From DASPXK01 sp035637315 (lineage in GTDB: Bacteria; Chloroflexota; UBA6077; JACCZL01), in the NCBI GenBank assembly GCA_035637315.1, contig DASPXK010000400.1, forward strand, positions 1 to 25,843: a DNA stretch of 25,843 nt. The letters are read 5' to 3'. The notes below the pieces were generated by a model. That model worked only from the letters and a program-made list of their open reading frames with translations, had not been told where the DNA came from and searched no databases. Of this stretch, positions 7,958 to 16,081 are shown piece after piece. A program made the position numbers and the translations under genes. The number at the start of each line of letters is the position of its first letter. Position 1 is the first letter of the stretch.

Positions 7958-9742
7958 GTGTCCACCCCGAGCACGCGTTTGTCGAGTAAGCGGACTACCG
8001 CCTGGCTCCGGCTGAGAGGCCTCGGGCCCCGGCATCGAGCCCAGGCAGTCGAGCTATGGCGTCCGCGACGGCGGGGTCTCAGGCTGGTCGCGGGCGTGCT
8101 CGCATGCCTAGTGGGGTTACTGGCGATCCCCGTCGGCTGGCTGCTGACCGCGGTCGAGCCGGCCCAGATGTCCGACTCATACGTGGAGGCGGTGGCCGAA
8201 GAGCCGCCCCTGCTCAACCCCGTCCTGGCGCCGTACACGCTGGCCGGCCAGGACCTTCTGCCGCTGGTGTTCGTGGCTCTGATTCGGGCCGATTCGGTCG
8301 GCAGCCTGGAGCCCGATCTGGCCGACTCATGGGAGGTCAGCCCCGATGGCCGTGTCTACGAGTTTCGTCTCAGGCCCGGCCTCGCCTGGCACGACGGCGT
8401 GCGGCTCGATGCCCACGATGTCGTCTTCACCGCGCGCCTGATTCAGGCGCCCGACCATCAGGGTAGCCCGGAGCTGGCGGCCCTCTGGCGGGGCGTGTCC
8501 GTCGAGGCCATAGACGACCGAACCGTCCGTTTCAGCCTGCCCGAGCGGCTGGCCTCGTTTCCTGAGCACTTGACCCTCGGAATCCTGCCCCGCCACCTGC
8601 TAGAGGGTGTGCCGCCCGGCGCGCTGCCATTCCACCCGTTCAATCGACAACCTGTGGGCAGCGGGCCTTACCGCGTCACGACGCTCGATCCGCAGCGAGC
8701 TGTTCTGGAACGGTACCTCGATTATCACGGCCCGGCCCCGCGGCTCAGGCAGATCGAGCTGCGCTTCTTCGCCGATCGCTCGGCGGCCATGGAGGCGCTC
8801 GTGGCTGGTCGAGTGGACGGGCTTGGCCATCTCCGCGCCGACGAGGTCGAGCGGGCAGCGGCATCGCCCGATCTGGTGGTCTATTCGGTGCCGGAGCGGT
8901 CGAAAGTCGCCACCCTCACACTCAACGTTCAGACGCCCTTATTCCGGGAGCGGGCGGTCCGCCTGGCGCTCGCCCGCGCGATCAGCCGCGAGGCGCTGGT
9001 CCTCCGCGCTCTGCGCGGCCAGGGCGAGCCGGCGTATGGTCCGATCCCGATCCAGTCGTGGGCCTACGCGCGGGCGCCGGGCGCGGCCGAGTACGATCCG
9101 GGCCAGGCCGCGGCGCTGCTCGATCAGGCTGGCTGGGCACTGGGCCCGAGCGCCGTTCGAGAGCGGGATGGCCAGTCGCTTTCGTTCACGGTCTTGACAG
9201 CTGACACCGAAGAGCGGGTCGGCGTGGCCAGCGAGCTAGCCGGCCAGCTCGGGCGGGTCGGCGTGGCGATGCGGGTACAGGCCCTGCCGGCCGACGAGCT
9301 GACCGAGAACTACCTGGAGCCACGCCGATTCGAGGCGGCGCTCGTCGGCCAGTGGGCGATGGGGAGCGATCCGGACGTCTACCCACAGTGGCACTCGAGC
9401 CAGGCGGCTCGGCTTGGCGGCAACTACGCTGGCTTCAGCGATCCAGACGTCGACCGCTGGCTAGAAGCTGGCCGCCAGGAGCTGGCGTTGGAAGACCGTC
9501 GAAACGCCTACTTGCACTTCCAGGCACGCTGGGCCGAGGAGCAGCCCAGCCTCATCCTGTACCACCCGCTGTATAGCTTCGCGATCCACAAGGACGTGTG
9601 GGGCGTCAGCGCCGACCCCTTGCCCGACTCGTCCTGGCGCCTGCGCGACGCCGCTGGCTGGTATCGGCCGCTGCGGCCCTCGACGGTGCAGCGGCTGCGC
9701 GCCGTGGTCGGCAGACTGGCTTTCTGGCAGAGGCCGTCCTAA
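7958..9742 (+). CDS. Membrane-anchored peptide/nickel-type ABC substrate-binding protein (SBP family 5)
   Basis: This 594-residue protein has a basic cytoplasmic N-terminus (about 1-40) and one hydrophobic segment (about 41-65) that looks like an uncleaved anchor without a lipobox. The rest is a family 5 (DppA/OppA) binding domain: PLLNPVLAPYT, LEPDLADSWEVSPDGRVYEF, GLAWHDGVRLDAHDVVFT, FNRQPVGSGPYRV and AALLDQAGW. Such proteins capture oligopeptides, nickel complexes or sugars for an ABC importer. No permease or ATPase genes follow, so it is an orphan or has a non-transport role. GTG 7958 has a weak RBS (CCAGG), so the start is tentative. The gene follows secG closely. Confidence 0.83.
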   Translation: MSTPSTRLSSKRTTAWLRLRGLGPRHRAQAVELWRPRRRGLRLVAGVLACLVGLLAIPVGWLLTAVEPAQMSDSYVEAVAEEPPLLNPVLAPYTLAGQDLLPLVFVALIRADSVGSLEPDLADSWEVSPDGRVYEFRLRPGLAWHDGVRLDAHDVVFTARLIQAPDHQGSPELAALWRGVSVEAIDDRTVRFSLPERLASFPEHLTLGILPRHLLEGVPPGALPFHPFNRQPVGSGPYRVTTLDPQRAVLERYLDYHGPAPRLRQIELRFFADRSAAMEALVAGRVDGLGHLRADEVERAAASPDLVVYSVPERSKVATLTLNVQTPLFRERAVRLALARAISREALVLRALRGQGEPAYGPIPIQSWAYARAPGAAEYDPGQAAALLDQAGWALGPSAVRERDGQSLSFTVLTADTEERVGVASELAGQLGRVGVAMRVQALPADELTENYLEPRRFEAALVGQWAMGSDPDVYPQWHSSQAARLGGNYAGFSDPDVDRWLEAGRQELALEDRRNAYLHFQARWAEEQPSLILYHPLYSFAIHKDVWGVSADPLPDSSWRLRDAAGWYRPLRPSTVQRLRAVVGRLAFWQRPS

Positions 9743-9764
9743 CGCAGACGTGACGTCTTCGACC

Positions 9765-10757
9765 CTACTCCTGGGTCGGCTCGAGAAGGTCCGCCAGGGC
9801 CGGATGGATGGCGACTCGCCGAGTTAGCGCCGCGACCGCCGCGCCCGGATAAATGTGCCGTGGCCCGACGACGCCATCGATCAGCTCGAGGGGGGTCTGG
9901 TCGAAGTAGCGGTTGTCGGCTTCCAGGCCTGGCGCGGAGTCTGGAAGGAGCTCCCCGGGCGGCCCCGCGTCTGCCAGCGCTCCCAGCAGCGGCGCCGGCA
10001 GCCATTTCTCTTGTCCGCACAGCGCGTGAATGGGCACGCCGTAGTGGCGCGCGGCGAGCGCCAGCCCGAGCGTGCCCATCTTGTGGATCACGCCGCTCGG
10101 CGACAGCGTGTCGGCGCCGACCAGGACGAGCTGCGCGCGAGCGACGACGCGCGCGCCGGCCGCGTCGGAGACGACCGTCACCTCCAGGCCGGCCGCGGCC
10201 AGACGAGCGGCCAGTGGAACACCTTCGAGTGCGGGTCGGGACTCGAGGCAGACGGCCACCGCAGTGCGCCCTTTGGCGGCGGCTGCTACCAGGGTGCGCT
10301 CGACCAGTGAGCTGGCCGAGATCGTGACCACCACCTCCCGCTCCTGGAGCAGACCGCTCGCGCGAGCGGCGATCCATGGCGCGTCGCGCTCGACGCGCCG
10401 CATGAAGCGGCCCAGAGCCGCCCGCACCCGGGCCGCGGCGTCAGTGTCGGTCGCGGCTTTATCCAGTGCGGCCAGGGCCACGCTGGCCAGCCGGCACATC
10501 GCTCCCATCGCCGGGCGTACGGACGCGACCGCGCGGGCAGCCTGGCGCAGCTCGCCGCGCAAGGCTCGCCCCTCGGCCTCGGCTGCTTCGACGGCCAGCT
10601 CGAGAGCGACCGCGGCTCGCCGCAGCAGCGCGGTCGCACCGGAGCGGCTGTCGCTCCGGATCTCTTCGACGAGCGAGCGCCAGTCACTCAAGGCTGTTCG
10701 GTCCGGGCGACCGGGTACGCTCCTTGACGCGCATCGATCACATGCGTACGTTACCAC
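9765..10757 (-). CDS. eIF2B alpha/beta/delta-like (IF-2B family) protein, possible sugar-phosphate isomerase
   Basis: This protein of up to 330 residues belongs to the IF-2B fold that includes eIF2B regulatory subunits, methylthioribose-1-phosphate isomerase (MtnA) and ribose-1,5-bisphosphate isomerase. Visible motifs are CLESRPALEG (170-179), GADTLSPSGVIHKMGT (214-229) and FDQTPLELI (285-293). The N-terminal half is an Ala/Arg-rich helical bundle. An enzymatic role in nucleoside or sugar-phosphate metabolism is more likely than translation in a bacterium, but the substrate is unknown. The frame opens at GTG 10757; TTG 10691 would give a more family-like N-terminus (SDWRSLVEEIRSD). Neither has a good RBS. 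It is convergent with the peptide-binding gene and divergent from the sulfur carrier. Confidence 0.75.
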   Translation of the reverse strand: MVTYACDRCASRSVPGRPDRTALSDWRSLVEEIRSDSRSGATALLRRAAVALELAVEAAEAEGRALRGELRQAARAVASVRPAMGAMCRLASVALAALDKAATDTDAAARVRAALGRFMRRVERDAPWIAARASGLLQEREVVVTISASSLVERTLVAAAAKGRTAVAVCLESRPALEGVPLAARLAAAGLEVTVVSDAAGARVVARAQLVLVGADTLSPSGVIHKMGTLGLALAARHYGVPIHALCGQEKWLPAPLLGALADAGPPGELLPDSAPGLEADNRYFDQTPLELIDGVVGPRHIYPGAAVAALTRRVAIHPALADLLEPTQE

Positions 10758-10834
10758 TCGGCTGTCCGACAGGGCGCCAGACCGGCTCGATCGGGCAACG
10801 GCGTTCGCGGCATGCCGTGCGCCGGAGAGTGGCG

Positions 10835-11125
10835 ATGGAGTCCCAGCCCACCGACGAGGGCCACCCGCTGATCACGCTGCACCCGCACGGGGAGCTGGCA
10901 GTCCACTTCGGTCGAACGAGCAGGCGAATCAAGCTCGCCATCGAGCGTGGGATGACTATTCGCCAGCTCCTCGCTCGCATTGGCGTCCGGGAGGGCGAGG
11001 TATGGGTCTGCGCTCGCAACGGCGTGCTGGCCGAGCCAAACGATACCCTCGAGGGAGGCGACGTTCTGGAGATCTTCTCGCCCGTCGCCGGCGGAGGCTG
11101 CCAGAGCAGGTGCCGGTTGAGCTGA
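10835..11125 (+). CDS. MoaD/ThiS-family sulfur carrier with C-terminal extension
   Basis: This 96-residue beta-grasp protein resembles MoaD/ThiS: MTIRQLLARIGV, VWVCARNGVLAEPNDTLEGG, then GDVLEIFSPVAGG. Carriers of this type are activated at a C-terminal Gly-Gly and deliver sulfur to molybdo/tungstopterin, thiamine or other products. Here GG is followed by GCQSRCRLS, nine further residues, so the glycine carboxylate is not free unless a peptidase removes the tail. ATG 10835 follows GGAGAG (10824-10829) by 5 nt. No MoeB/ThiF or protease gene is adjacent. An aldehyde:ferredoxin oxidoreductase lies about 650 bp downstream on the other strand, consistent with tungstopterin synthesis. Confidence 0.78.
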   Translation: MESQPTDEGHPLITLHPHGELAVHFGRTSRRIKLAIERGMTIRQLLARIGVREGEVWVCARNGVLAEPNDTLEGGDVLEIFSPVAGGGCQSRCRLS

Positions 11126-11135
11126 GCGGGCTCAG
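11122..11135. terminator. Small dyad at the convergent ends of the sulfur carrier and Uma2 genes
   Basis: CTGAGC (11122-11127) and GCTCAG (11130-11135) form a short dyad containing both TGA stop codons, in a spacer of only 6 bp. There is no T-run; it could be a weak bidirectional terminator. Confidence 0.35.
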
Positions 11136-11698
11136 TTCGGACGGGCGCGCAGGGACGCGAACAGCTGGCCCACGCTGAAGGAGAAGCCCGGCACCACGTC
11201 CCCGAGCTCGATCCGCGCCTCACCCCGCAGTGGCCCGCGGCCCGAGCCGGCCCGGAAGACGCGGACTGCGCGGTCCCGTGGGTCTACCAGCAGCGCAACG
11301 GCGACCCCGTTTTGCACGTACCACCGGCAGCGCTGGATGAGACGCGCGCGACTCTGCCCAGGGGAAGCGACCTCTATGGCGATATTGGGCGGGACGAAGA
11401 CGTCCTCCGGGACCTCGCCGTTCTCGTCCTCGGGGATCCGGTCCCATCGGAAAACGACCACGTCGGGCACGAAAGAGTTTCCCGCGAACGTTGTTCGCGT
11501 CTCGGGGAAGGCGCGGGCGAGTCGGCGCGGGACCCCGAATAGATTGAACAGCGTAACGAGCTCGCCCTGCAGGGTGCCGTGCTTGATCTTCGGCGACACC
11601 TTCTGAGTGACCCGCCCGTCTACGTACTCGAGCGCCGGCTCCTCGTCGGGGAGGCGCAAGAACTTCCCGAGTGTCAGCCTCTGCCGTGCGATCGCCAC
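11132..11698 (-). CDS. Uma2-family (DUF820) putative nuclease-fold protein
   Basis: This 188-residue protein has the pattern of the Uma2 family, a restriction-endonuclease-like fold common in Chloroflexota and Cyanobacteria and often multi-copy: LEYVDGRV, SFVPDVVVF (Asp79), IAIEVASPGQS (Glu109), then RCRWYVQNGVAVALLVDP. The Asp...Glu pair matches the predicted PD-(D/E)XK active site. The usual catalytic Lys is not obvious between the Glu and the YVQNGV segment, where Arg residues are found, so activity is uncertain. The biological role of the family is unknown. GTG 11698 follows GGAG by 7 nt. It lies 72 bp after the AOR gene on the same strand, so read-through is possible. Confidence 0.8.
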   Translation of the reverse strand: MAIARQRLTLGKFLRLPDEEPALEYVDGRVTQKVSPKIKHGTLQGELVTLFNLFGVPRRLARAFPETRTTFAGNSFVPDVVVFRWDRIPEDENGEVPEDVFVPPNIAIEVASPGQSRARLIQRCRWYVQNGVAVALLVDPRDRAVRVFRAGSGRGPLRGEARIELGDVVPGFSFSVGQLFASLRARPN

Positions 11699-11770
11699 GC
11701 TAGATCTCCAAGTCGGTTCGCGTACCCAATCATATCCGGAGATGAGCTCGCGCCGACTGCGGAGCGATCA

Positions 11771-13642
11771 TCACGCCGTGGCGTATTCGCTCAGGCCCAG
11801 CTTCTCGAGCGTCTCACTGGTTGGGACGCCGTCGTCGTCCCAACCCATCAGGCGGTAATACGCGATCCGGGCGGCGTCCAGCTCGGATGCGTCGAGTGGC
11901 TTACCGGTTGCCGAGTTGTCGTCCCGGAATGCCTTGAAGAAGCGCTTGGGCAGGGAATCGTCCTTGCTGGTGAAGCCTTCCCGCAGGTTGTAGAGCCGTG
12001 CCAGCGTCGCTGCCCGCTTTCCAACCTCTAACAGCTCCCAGATGTCAGTGTCCCAGCCTGTCATCGCGTTGACGACGGTCATCATCTGGGTGGGGCTGTA
12101 AGGCAGGAAGTGGCAGAGGCCGACCGAGTCGAGGAAGTGCCGCCAGGTCGTCTGGTGGAAGTGCAGCTGCAGCTTGTTCTCGTCGAAACCGTGCGGCTGG
12201 ACGATCTTGAAGTCGCCATACTCCCGGATGCGTTCCAGGGCTGGGCTCTCCGCCGCGAAGACCGTGTCATGCATGTTGTGCATGTGGTCGGCGCCGGTCG
12301 GCGAGACCGCGTAGCCCATACCCAGCGCGTGCTTGATCCTCGGCTCGTGCATCGGCAGCTCCTGGCCCTTGACGTGGAGAGCATAGTCGTCGCTCCCGCG
12401 GCCGAGACGCTCGCTCGCCCGCTTGACCCCCTCGGCCAGCAGATCGCCAAGCACACCGCGCCGGAATGCCAGCAGCTCGATCGCTCGCAGCACCGCCCGG
12501 CCGTCCCCGAAGCGCAGCTCCTCTCCGTCGGTGTCCTCGGCGGTCAGCAGCCCACGCTCGAAGCACTCCATCGCCCAAGCGATCGTCGCCCCGGTCGAGA
12601 TGGTGTCCAGACCGTATGCCGCGCACAGCTCATTAGCCTTAGCCAGAACGATCAGGTCGTCGACGCCACAGTTGGAGCCAAGTGCTGAGAGGCTCTCATA
12701 CTCCGGGCCGCCGTATTGGGGGTCGACCTTTAGCTCCGCGGGCTCCTTCACCTCGACGACTCGTTTGCAGCGCACCGCGCAGGCGTAACAGGTGTCACGC
12801 TTGACGAGGATGGTGTCGCGCATAGTCGTGCCAGTGATTTTCTCGTTGCCTTCGAAGCTGCCCTCCTGAAAATTGAAGGTCGGCAGGCCGCCGGCCAGGT
12901 GTAGGCCCCGCAAGCCGCCGGCGGTCCCAACGTCATGGAAGTGGAACGTCAGGTCCAAATTCTGGGTCATCCACTTGCCCAGCTCTTGCGCTGGCTTCGG
13001 GTCGTTCATTGGCAGCGCACCCTTGGCCTTGACCGCGATGCCTTTCAAGTTCTTGGAGCCCATCACCGCCCCCAGCCCCGTTCGACCGGCGAAATGGCTG
13101 AGGTCGTTGACGACGCAGGCGTAGCGCACCAGGTTCTCGCCGGCCGGTCCGATCAGCGCCGTCCTGGCGCCCCTGTCGCCGATCTCCTCCCGAATGCGAG
13201 CCTGGGCGTCGCCGACAGCCAACCCCCAGACGGCTTCGCCGCCACGCAGCTCGACCTCCCCGTCGTGGAGCCAGAGGTAGACGGGCCGTTCGGCCTTGCC
13301 GCGCACGACGATGGCGTCGTAGCCAGCCCGCTTGCACTCCGCGCCCCAGAAGCCGCCCACCTCGGCGTTGCCGAAGCCTCCGGTGAGGGGACTTTTTGCG
13401 CCGATGCCGCTTCGGCCCTGGCCAGAGAAAGAGGCGCCTGTCACCACGCCCGGCGCGAACACCAGCGCATTCTCCGGCCCGAGCGGCGCGGCTCCCCGCG
13501 GGATGAGTGTCAGCAGATAGTGGGCTACCAGGCCGCGGCCGCCCATGAGCTTGCGATAGAAGGCGTCCTCTGGCTCCTCGATCCAGTGTCGCCCCGCGCT
13601 CAGATCAACATGCAATATCTTGCCCGTATACCCGTTCGCCAT
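11771..13642 (-). CDS. aor: Aldehyde:ferredoxin oxidoreductase (tungstopterin enzyme)
   Basis: This 623-residue protein is full length for the AOR family. These cytosolic enzymes oxidise aldehydes to carboxylic acids using a bis-pterin tungsten cofactor and one [4Fe-4S] cluster. The start MANGYTGKILHVDLS, GGRGLVAHYL (34-43), FAPGVVTGASFSGQGRSGIG (62-81) and GRTGLGAVMGSKNLK (186-200) are hallmarks. Cluster ligands are visible as CYACAVRC (Cys285, Cys288, Cys292) and Cys510 in GLCHF. ATG 13642 is supported by AGAGGG 6 nt upstream. No ferredoxin-like partner subunit is adjacent. The frame remains open upstream to 14509, but that stretch is antisense to the kinase gene and is not part of the protein. 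Confidence 0.9.
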   Translation of the reverse strand: MANGYTGKILHVDLSAGRHWIEEPEDAFYRKLMGGRGLVAHYLLTLIPRGAAPLGPENALVFAPGVVTGASFSGQGRSGIGAKSPLTGGFGNAEVGGFWGAECKRAGYDAIVVRGKAERPVYLWLHDGEVELRGGEAVWGLAVGDAQARIREEIGDRGARTALIGPAGENLVRYACVVNDLSHFAGRTGLGAVMGSKNLKGIAVKAKGALPMNDPKPAQELGKWMTQNLDLTFHFHDVGTAGGLRGLHLAGGLPTFNFQEGSFEGNEKITGTTMRDTILVKRDTCYACAVRCKRVVEVKEPAELKVDPQYGGPEYESLSALGSNCGVDDLIVLAKANELCAAYGLDTISTGATIAWAMECFERGLLTAEDTDGEELRFGDGRAVLRAIELLAFRRGVLGDLLAEGVKRASERLGRGSDDYALHVKGQELPMHEPRIKHALGMGYAVSPTGADHMHNMHDTVFAAESPALERIREYGDFKIVQPHGFDENKLQLHFHQTTWRHFLDSVGLCHFLPYSPTQMMTVVNAMTGWDTDIWELLEVGKRAATLARLYNLREGFTSKDDSLPKRFFKAFRDDNSATGKPLDASELDAARIAYYRLMGWDDDGVPTSETLEKLGLSEYATA

Positions 13643-13728
13643 CTCCGTCCCTCTTCTTTTATCGCATCCCGCCGGGATCGCCCTTAGTGTTGCTGCCGCG
13701 TCTTCCGGTGTCAAGCCGCGCGGCGGAC

Positions 13729-13734
13729 TACACT
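13729..13734 (+). promoter_or_regulatory. Candidate -10 box of the KdpD-like kinase gene
   Basis: TACACT (4/6) would start transcription near 13741, giving a leader of only about 5 nt before ATG 13746. A CCTTAG (13682-13687) about 60 bp before that start resembles the CTTAGG sites upstream of kimA and the USP-like gene. The -35 is poor. Confidence 0.35.
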
Positions 13735-13745
13735 TCTGGATAGAG

Positions 13746-15329
13746 ATGCGGCGCTCCATGAAGCTACACCCCCTGCCGGTCATCGGCATGGTGGCCGGTG
13801 TCGCCGGCGTCAGCGTTGCCATCGGCCTGATCCGGTCCGTGATCGTCATCCCGAACCTGTCGGTCTTGTACTTGCTGGTGGTGATGTTCAGCGCCGTCAC
13901 CTGGGGCTGGTGGAATGCGCTCGGCGCGGCCGTGCTCGCCTTCCTGGCATATGACTTCTTCTTCACCGAACCCGTCCATACGTTCACCATCCGCGACCCC
14001 GAGGAATGGGTCGCGCTGTCGATCTTCATGGCTGTCGCGGCCGTGGCGAGCAACCTGGCTGCGCGCGAGCGGGCGCGGCGCCAGGAAGCCCGACGGCAGG
14101 CCCGCACGGCCACCCTGCTGTACCAGGTTAGCCGGGCGCTCGGAAGCGATGAGATCGAGTCCGGCTTGCGACTGGTGGCCGAATGTCTGATATCGGAGTT
14201 CGGACTTGACGGCGCGGTAATCGAGCTGGCCGATTCCGAGGCGCGTCTGGAGCCTCGCGTCGTCGTGGGGGATGCCGTGCCGGCGCTGGGCCCGCGGCCG
14301 GCAGGTCGCGTGTTCGCCACCAGCGCAGACCGACAGCGAGCAGGACGTTGGGTCATCGTGCGCGGTGGCGGGGCGGCGGGTGGGGCATCCGAACCGCGCG
14401 CTCCGGTGGCCAACTTCCCGCTCCGTCGGGACGACCACCAGTGGGGCATGCTTCGCCTCGTCGGACGCCCGAGAGGCTTCGCCGACGACGAGACCCAGGT
14501 CCTGGCCACGATTGCCGACCAGGTCGCGCTGGCCCTGGAGCGCCAGGCGCTGCGCGATGAAGCGAATCAGGCCGAGGTGTTGCGCCGCACCGACGAGCTG
14601 CGGACCGCGCTGCTCAACTCGGTGTCACACGACCTGCGCACGCCGTTGGCGGCGATCAAGGCCTCCGCCGAGAGCCTGCTCCAGCACGACGTGCCGTGGA
14701 CCGACGAGGATCGTGAAGGCTTCGCGGCAGCCATCGCCCGCGAGTCCGAGCGCCTCAACCGGCTCGTCCGCAACCTGCTCGACATGTCGCGAATCGAGGG
14801 TGGGGCGATCCAGCCTCAACGCGAGTGGTATGACCTGGGCGAGGTGGTCCGCGAGGTGGTCGCCCGGCTCGGCCCGACGCTGGGCACTAGTCCGCTCGAG
14901 CTGGTGATCCCGGAAGAGCTGCCCCCCGTGCCGCTCGACTATCTGATGATCGACCAGGTGATCACCAACCTGCTCGAGAACGCTGTCAAGTACACACCGC
15001 CGGGTAGCCCGATTCGAGTCGAGGTCCAGCCTGCCGACGGCCGCGCTCGCGTAATCGTCACAGACCGAGGCCCGGGCGTTCCCCCCGGCAGCCGGGAGCG
15101 AGTCTTCGACAAGTTTTTCCGCCTCGACGCCAAGCCGGGTATCCGCGGGTCGGGGCTCGGGCTCACAGTCAGCCGCGGGCTGGTCGAGGCGCACGGCGGT
15201 CGGGTCTGGGTCGAGGACAACCCGGGTGGCGGGGCTCGTTTCTTCTTCGAACTCCCAGCCGGCGAGCCTCGGAGCCCCCGCGTCCAGGCCGGCTCAACCA
15301 CCGAAGGCGACGCCCGCGTCGGCATTTGA
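13746..15329 (+). CDS. KdpD-like sensor histidine kinase lacking the N-terminal KdpD/USP domains
   Basis: This 527-residue kinase begins with four membrane helices of the DUF4118 type (about 8-104, including LAYDFFFTEPVHTF at 68-80), a coiled coil, a GAF-like domain (about 135-265) and a kinase core. Core motifs are SHDLRTPLAAIK (His295), NLLENAVKYTP (408-418), DRGPGVP (440-446) and GSGLGL (468-473). This is the C-terminal two-thirds of KdpD, the potassium/osmotic sensor; the cytoplasmic KdpD and USP domains are absent. ATG 13746 is chosen because it opens just before the first helix; ATG 13758 is an alternative. The regulator starts 7 bp after the stop. A potassium role is inferred from family and from the KimA-like neighbour. 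Confidence 0.87.
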   Translation: MRRSMKLHPLPVIGMVAGVAGVSVAIGLIRSVIVIPNLSVLYLLVVMFSAVTWGWWNALGAAVLAFLAYDFFFTEPVHTFTIRDPEEWVALSIFMAVAAVASNLAARERARRQEARRQARTATLLYQVSRALGSDEIESGLRLVAECLISEFGLDGAVIELADSEARLEPRVVVGDAVPALGPRPAGRVFATSADRQRAGRWVIVRGGGAAGGASEPRAPVANFPLRRDDHQWGMLRLVGRPRGFADDETQVLATIADQVALALERQALRDEANQAEVLRRTDELRTALLNSVSHDLRTPLAAIKASAESLLQHDVPWTDEDREGFAAAIARESERLNRLVRNLLDMSRIEGGAIQPQREWYDLGEVVREVVARLGPTLGTSPLELVIPEELPPVPLDYLMIDQVITNLLENAVKYTPPGSPIRVEVQPADGRARVIVTDRGPGVPPGSRERVFDKFFRLDAKPGIRGSGLGLTVSRGLVEAHGGRVWVEDNPGGGARFFFELPAGEPRSPRVQAGSTTEGDARVGI

Positions 15330-15336
15330 GTGCCCG

Positions 15337-16032
15337 ATGAGCGGCGCCCGCATCCTGGTCGTGGACGACGAGCCTGAGATCACCCGCGCTCTGCGCTCGA
15401 TCCTGGCCGGGCACGGCTTCGAGCCGGTCCTGGCAGCGAGCGGCGAGGACGGATTGGCGTCGATCGCGCAGCGCCACCCGGACCTGATCCTCCTAGACCT
15501 GGCTCTGCCAGGTCTAGGAGGACTGGAGTTCTGCCGGCGCGTGCGCGACGAGCTGCAGCTGGACCTGCCGATCATCGTGCTGTCTGTCCATGAAGAGGAG
15601 GAGCGCAAGGTCCAGGCGTTCGAATTGGGTGCCGACGACTACGTGACCAAGCCGTTCGGCGTCGCCGAGCTGCTGGCGCGAATTCGAGCCGCGTTGCGGC
15701 GCGCGGGCGGCGCGCACCCGAGTGGCCAGGGCGTGGCGGAGCATGGCGAGTTGCGGATCGATTTGGAACGGCGTGAGGTGGCCGTTGCCGAGCGGACCGT
15801 GCACCTGACCCCGAAGGAGTACGACGTACTGCTATATCTGGTCAAGAACGCCGGCAAGCTGATCACCCACCGCGCCCTGCTCCGCGCCGTCTGGGGCCCG
15901 GAGTACGAGGATGCGCGACCATACCTGCACGTCCTGGTCGGACAGCTGAGGCGCAAGATCGAGCCCGACCCGGCGAATCCTCGGTATGTCCTGACCGAAC
16001 CGGGCGTCGGCTACCGTCTGGCGGACGTCTGA
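15337..16032 (+). CDS. KdpE-like OmpR-family response regulator
   Basis: This 231-residue protein has a receiver domain (RILVVDDEPEI with Asp10/Asp11, phospho-acceptor Asp54 in LILLDLALPG, Lys in DDYVTKPF) and a winged-helix output domain (LTPKEYDVLLYLVKNAGKL ending with GVGYRLADV). It should be phosphorylated by the kinase encoded 7 bp upstream and bind direct repeats in promoters. KdpE is its closest familiar relative. ATG 15337 is the only start matching the receiver N-terminus; no clear RBS is seen, consistent with coupling to the kinase gene. The codons around Asp54 form a perfect 14-bp hairpin using rare CTA and GGA codons. Confidence 0.88.
   Translation: MSGARILVVDDEPEITRALRSILAGHGFEPVLAASGEDGLASIAQRHPDLILLDLALPGLGGLEFCRRVRDELQLDLPIIVLSVHEEEERKVQAFELGADDYVTKPFGVAELLARIRAALRRAGGAHPSGQGVAEHGELRIDLERREVAVAERTVHLTPKEYDVLLYLVKNAGKLITHRALLRAVWGPEYEDARPYLHVLVGQLRRKIEPDPANPRYVLTEPGVGYRLADV
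15489..15521. repeat. Perfect 14-bp intragenic hairpin over the phospho-acceptor codons
   Basis: CCTCCTAGACCTGG (15489-15502) and its exact reverse complement (15508-15521) flank a 5-nt loop inside the response-regulator gene. The segment encodes LLDLALPGLGG. The arms rely on CTA, GGT and GGA codons that look uncommon in this GC-rich window. Confidence 0.85.
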
Positions 16033-16035
16033 ACC

Positions 16036-16081
16036 GCCGACTGTTCGGGGCGGCCCCGAGCGGCTCAGTCTTAAATCCTTT
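16036..16081 (+). terminator. Hairpin after the KdpE-like gene
   Basis: TCGGGG (16045-16050) and CCCCGA (16054-16059) form an inner stem; GACTG (16039-16043) and CAGTC (16066-16070) can extend it. A T-containing tract (TTAAATCCTTT) follows. It probably separates the kinase/regulator transcript from kimA, although the T tract also holds the first operator repeat. Confidence 0.5.

Noticed and set aside
11090..11125. Frameshift creating the tail of the sulfur carrier
   Set aside because: The alternative frames do not end right after Gly-Gly, so a simple one-base error would not restore a standard MoaD/ThiS terminus.
13643..14509. Upstream extension of the AOR reading frame on the minus strand
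   Set aside because: It is antisense to the KdpD-like kinase gene, has an Arg/Ser/Thr-rich composition unlike AOR, and the AOR family N-terminus starts at 13642 with an RBS.
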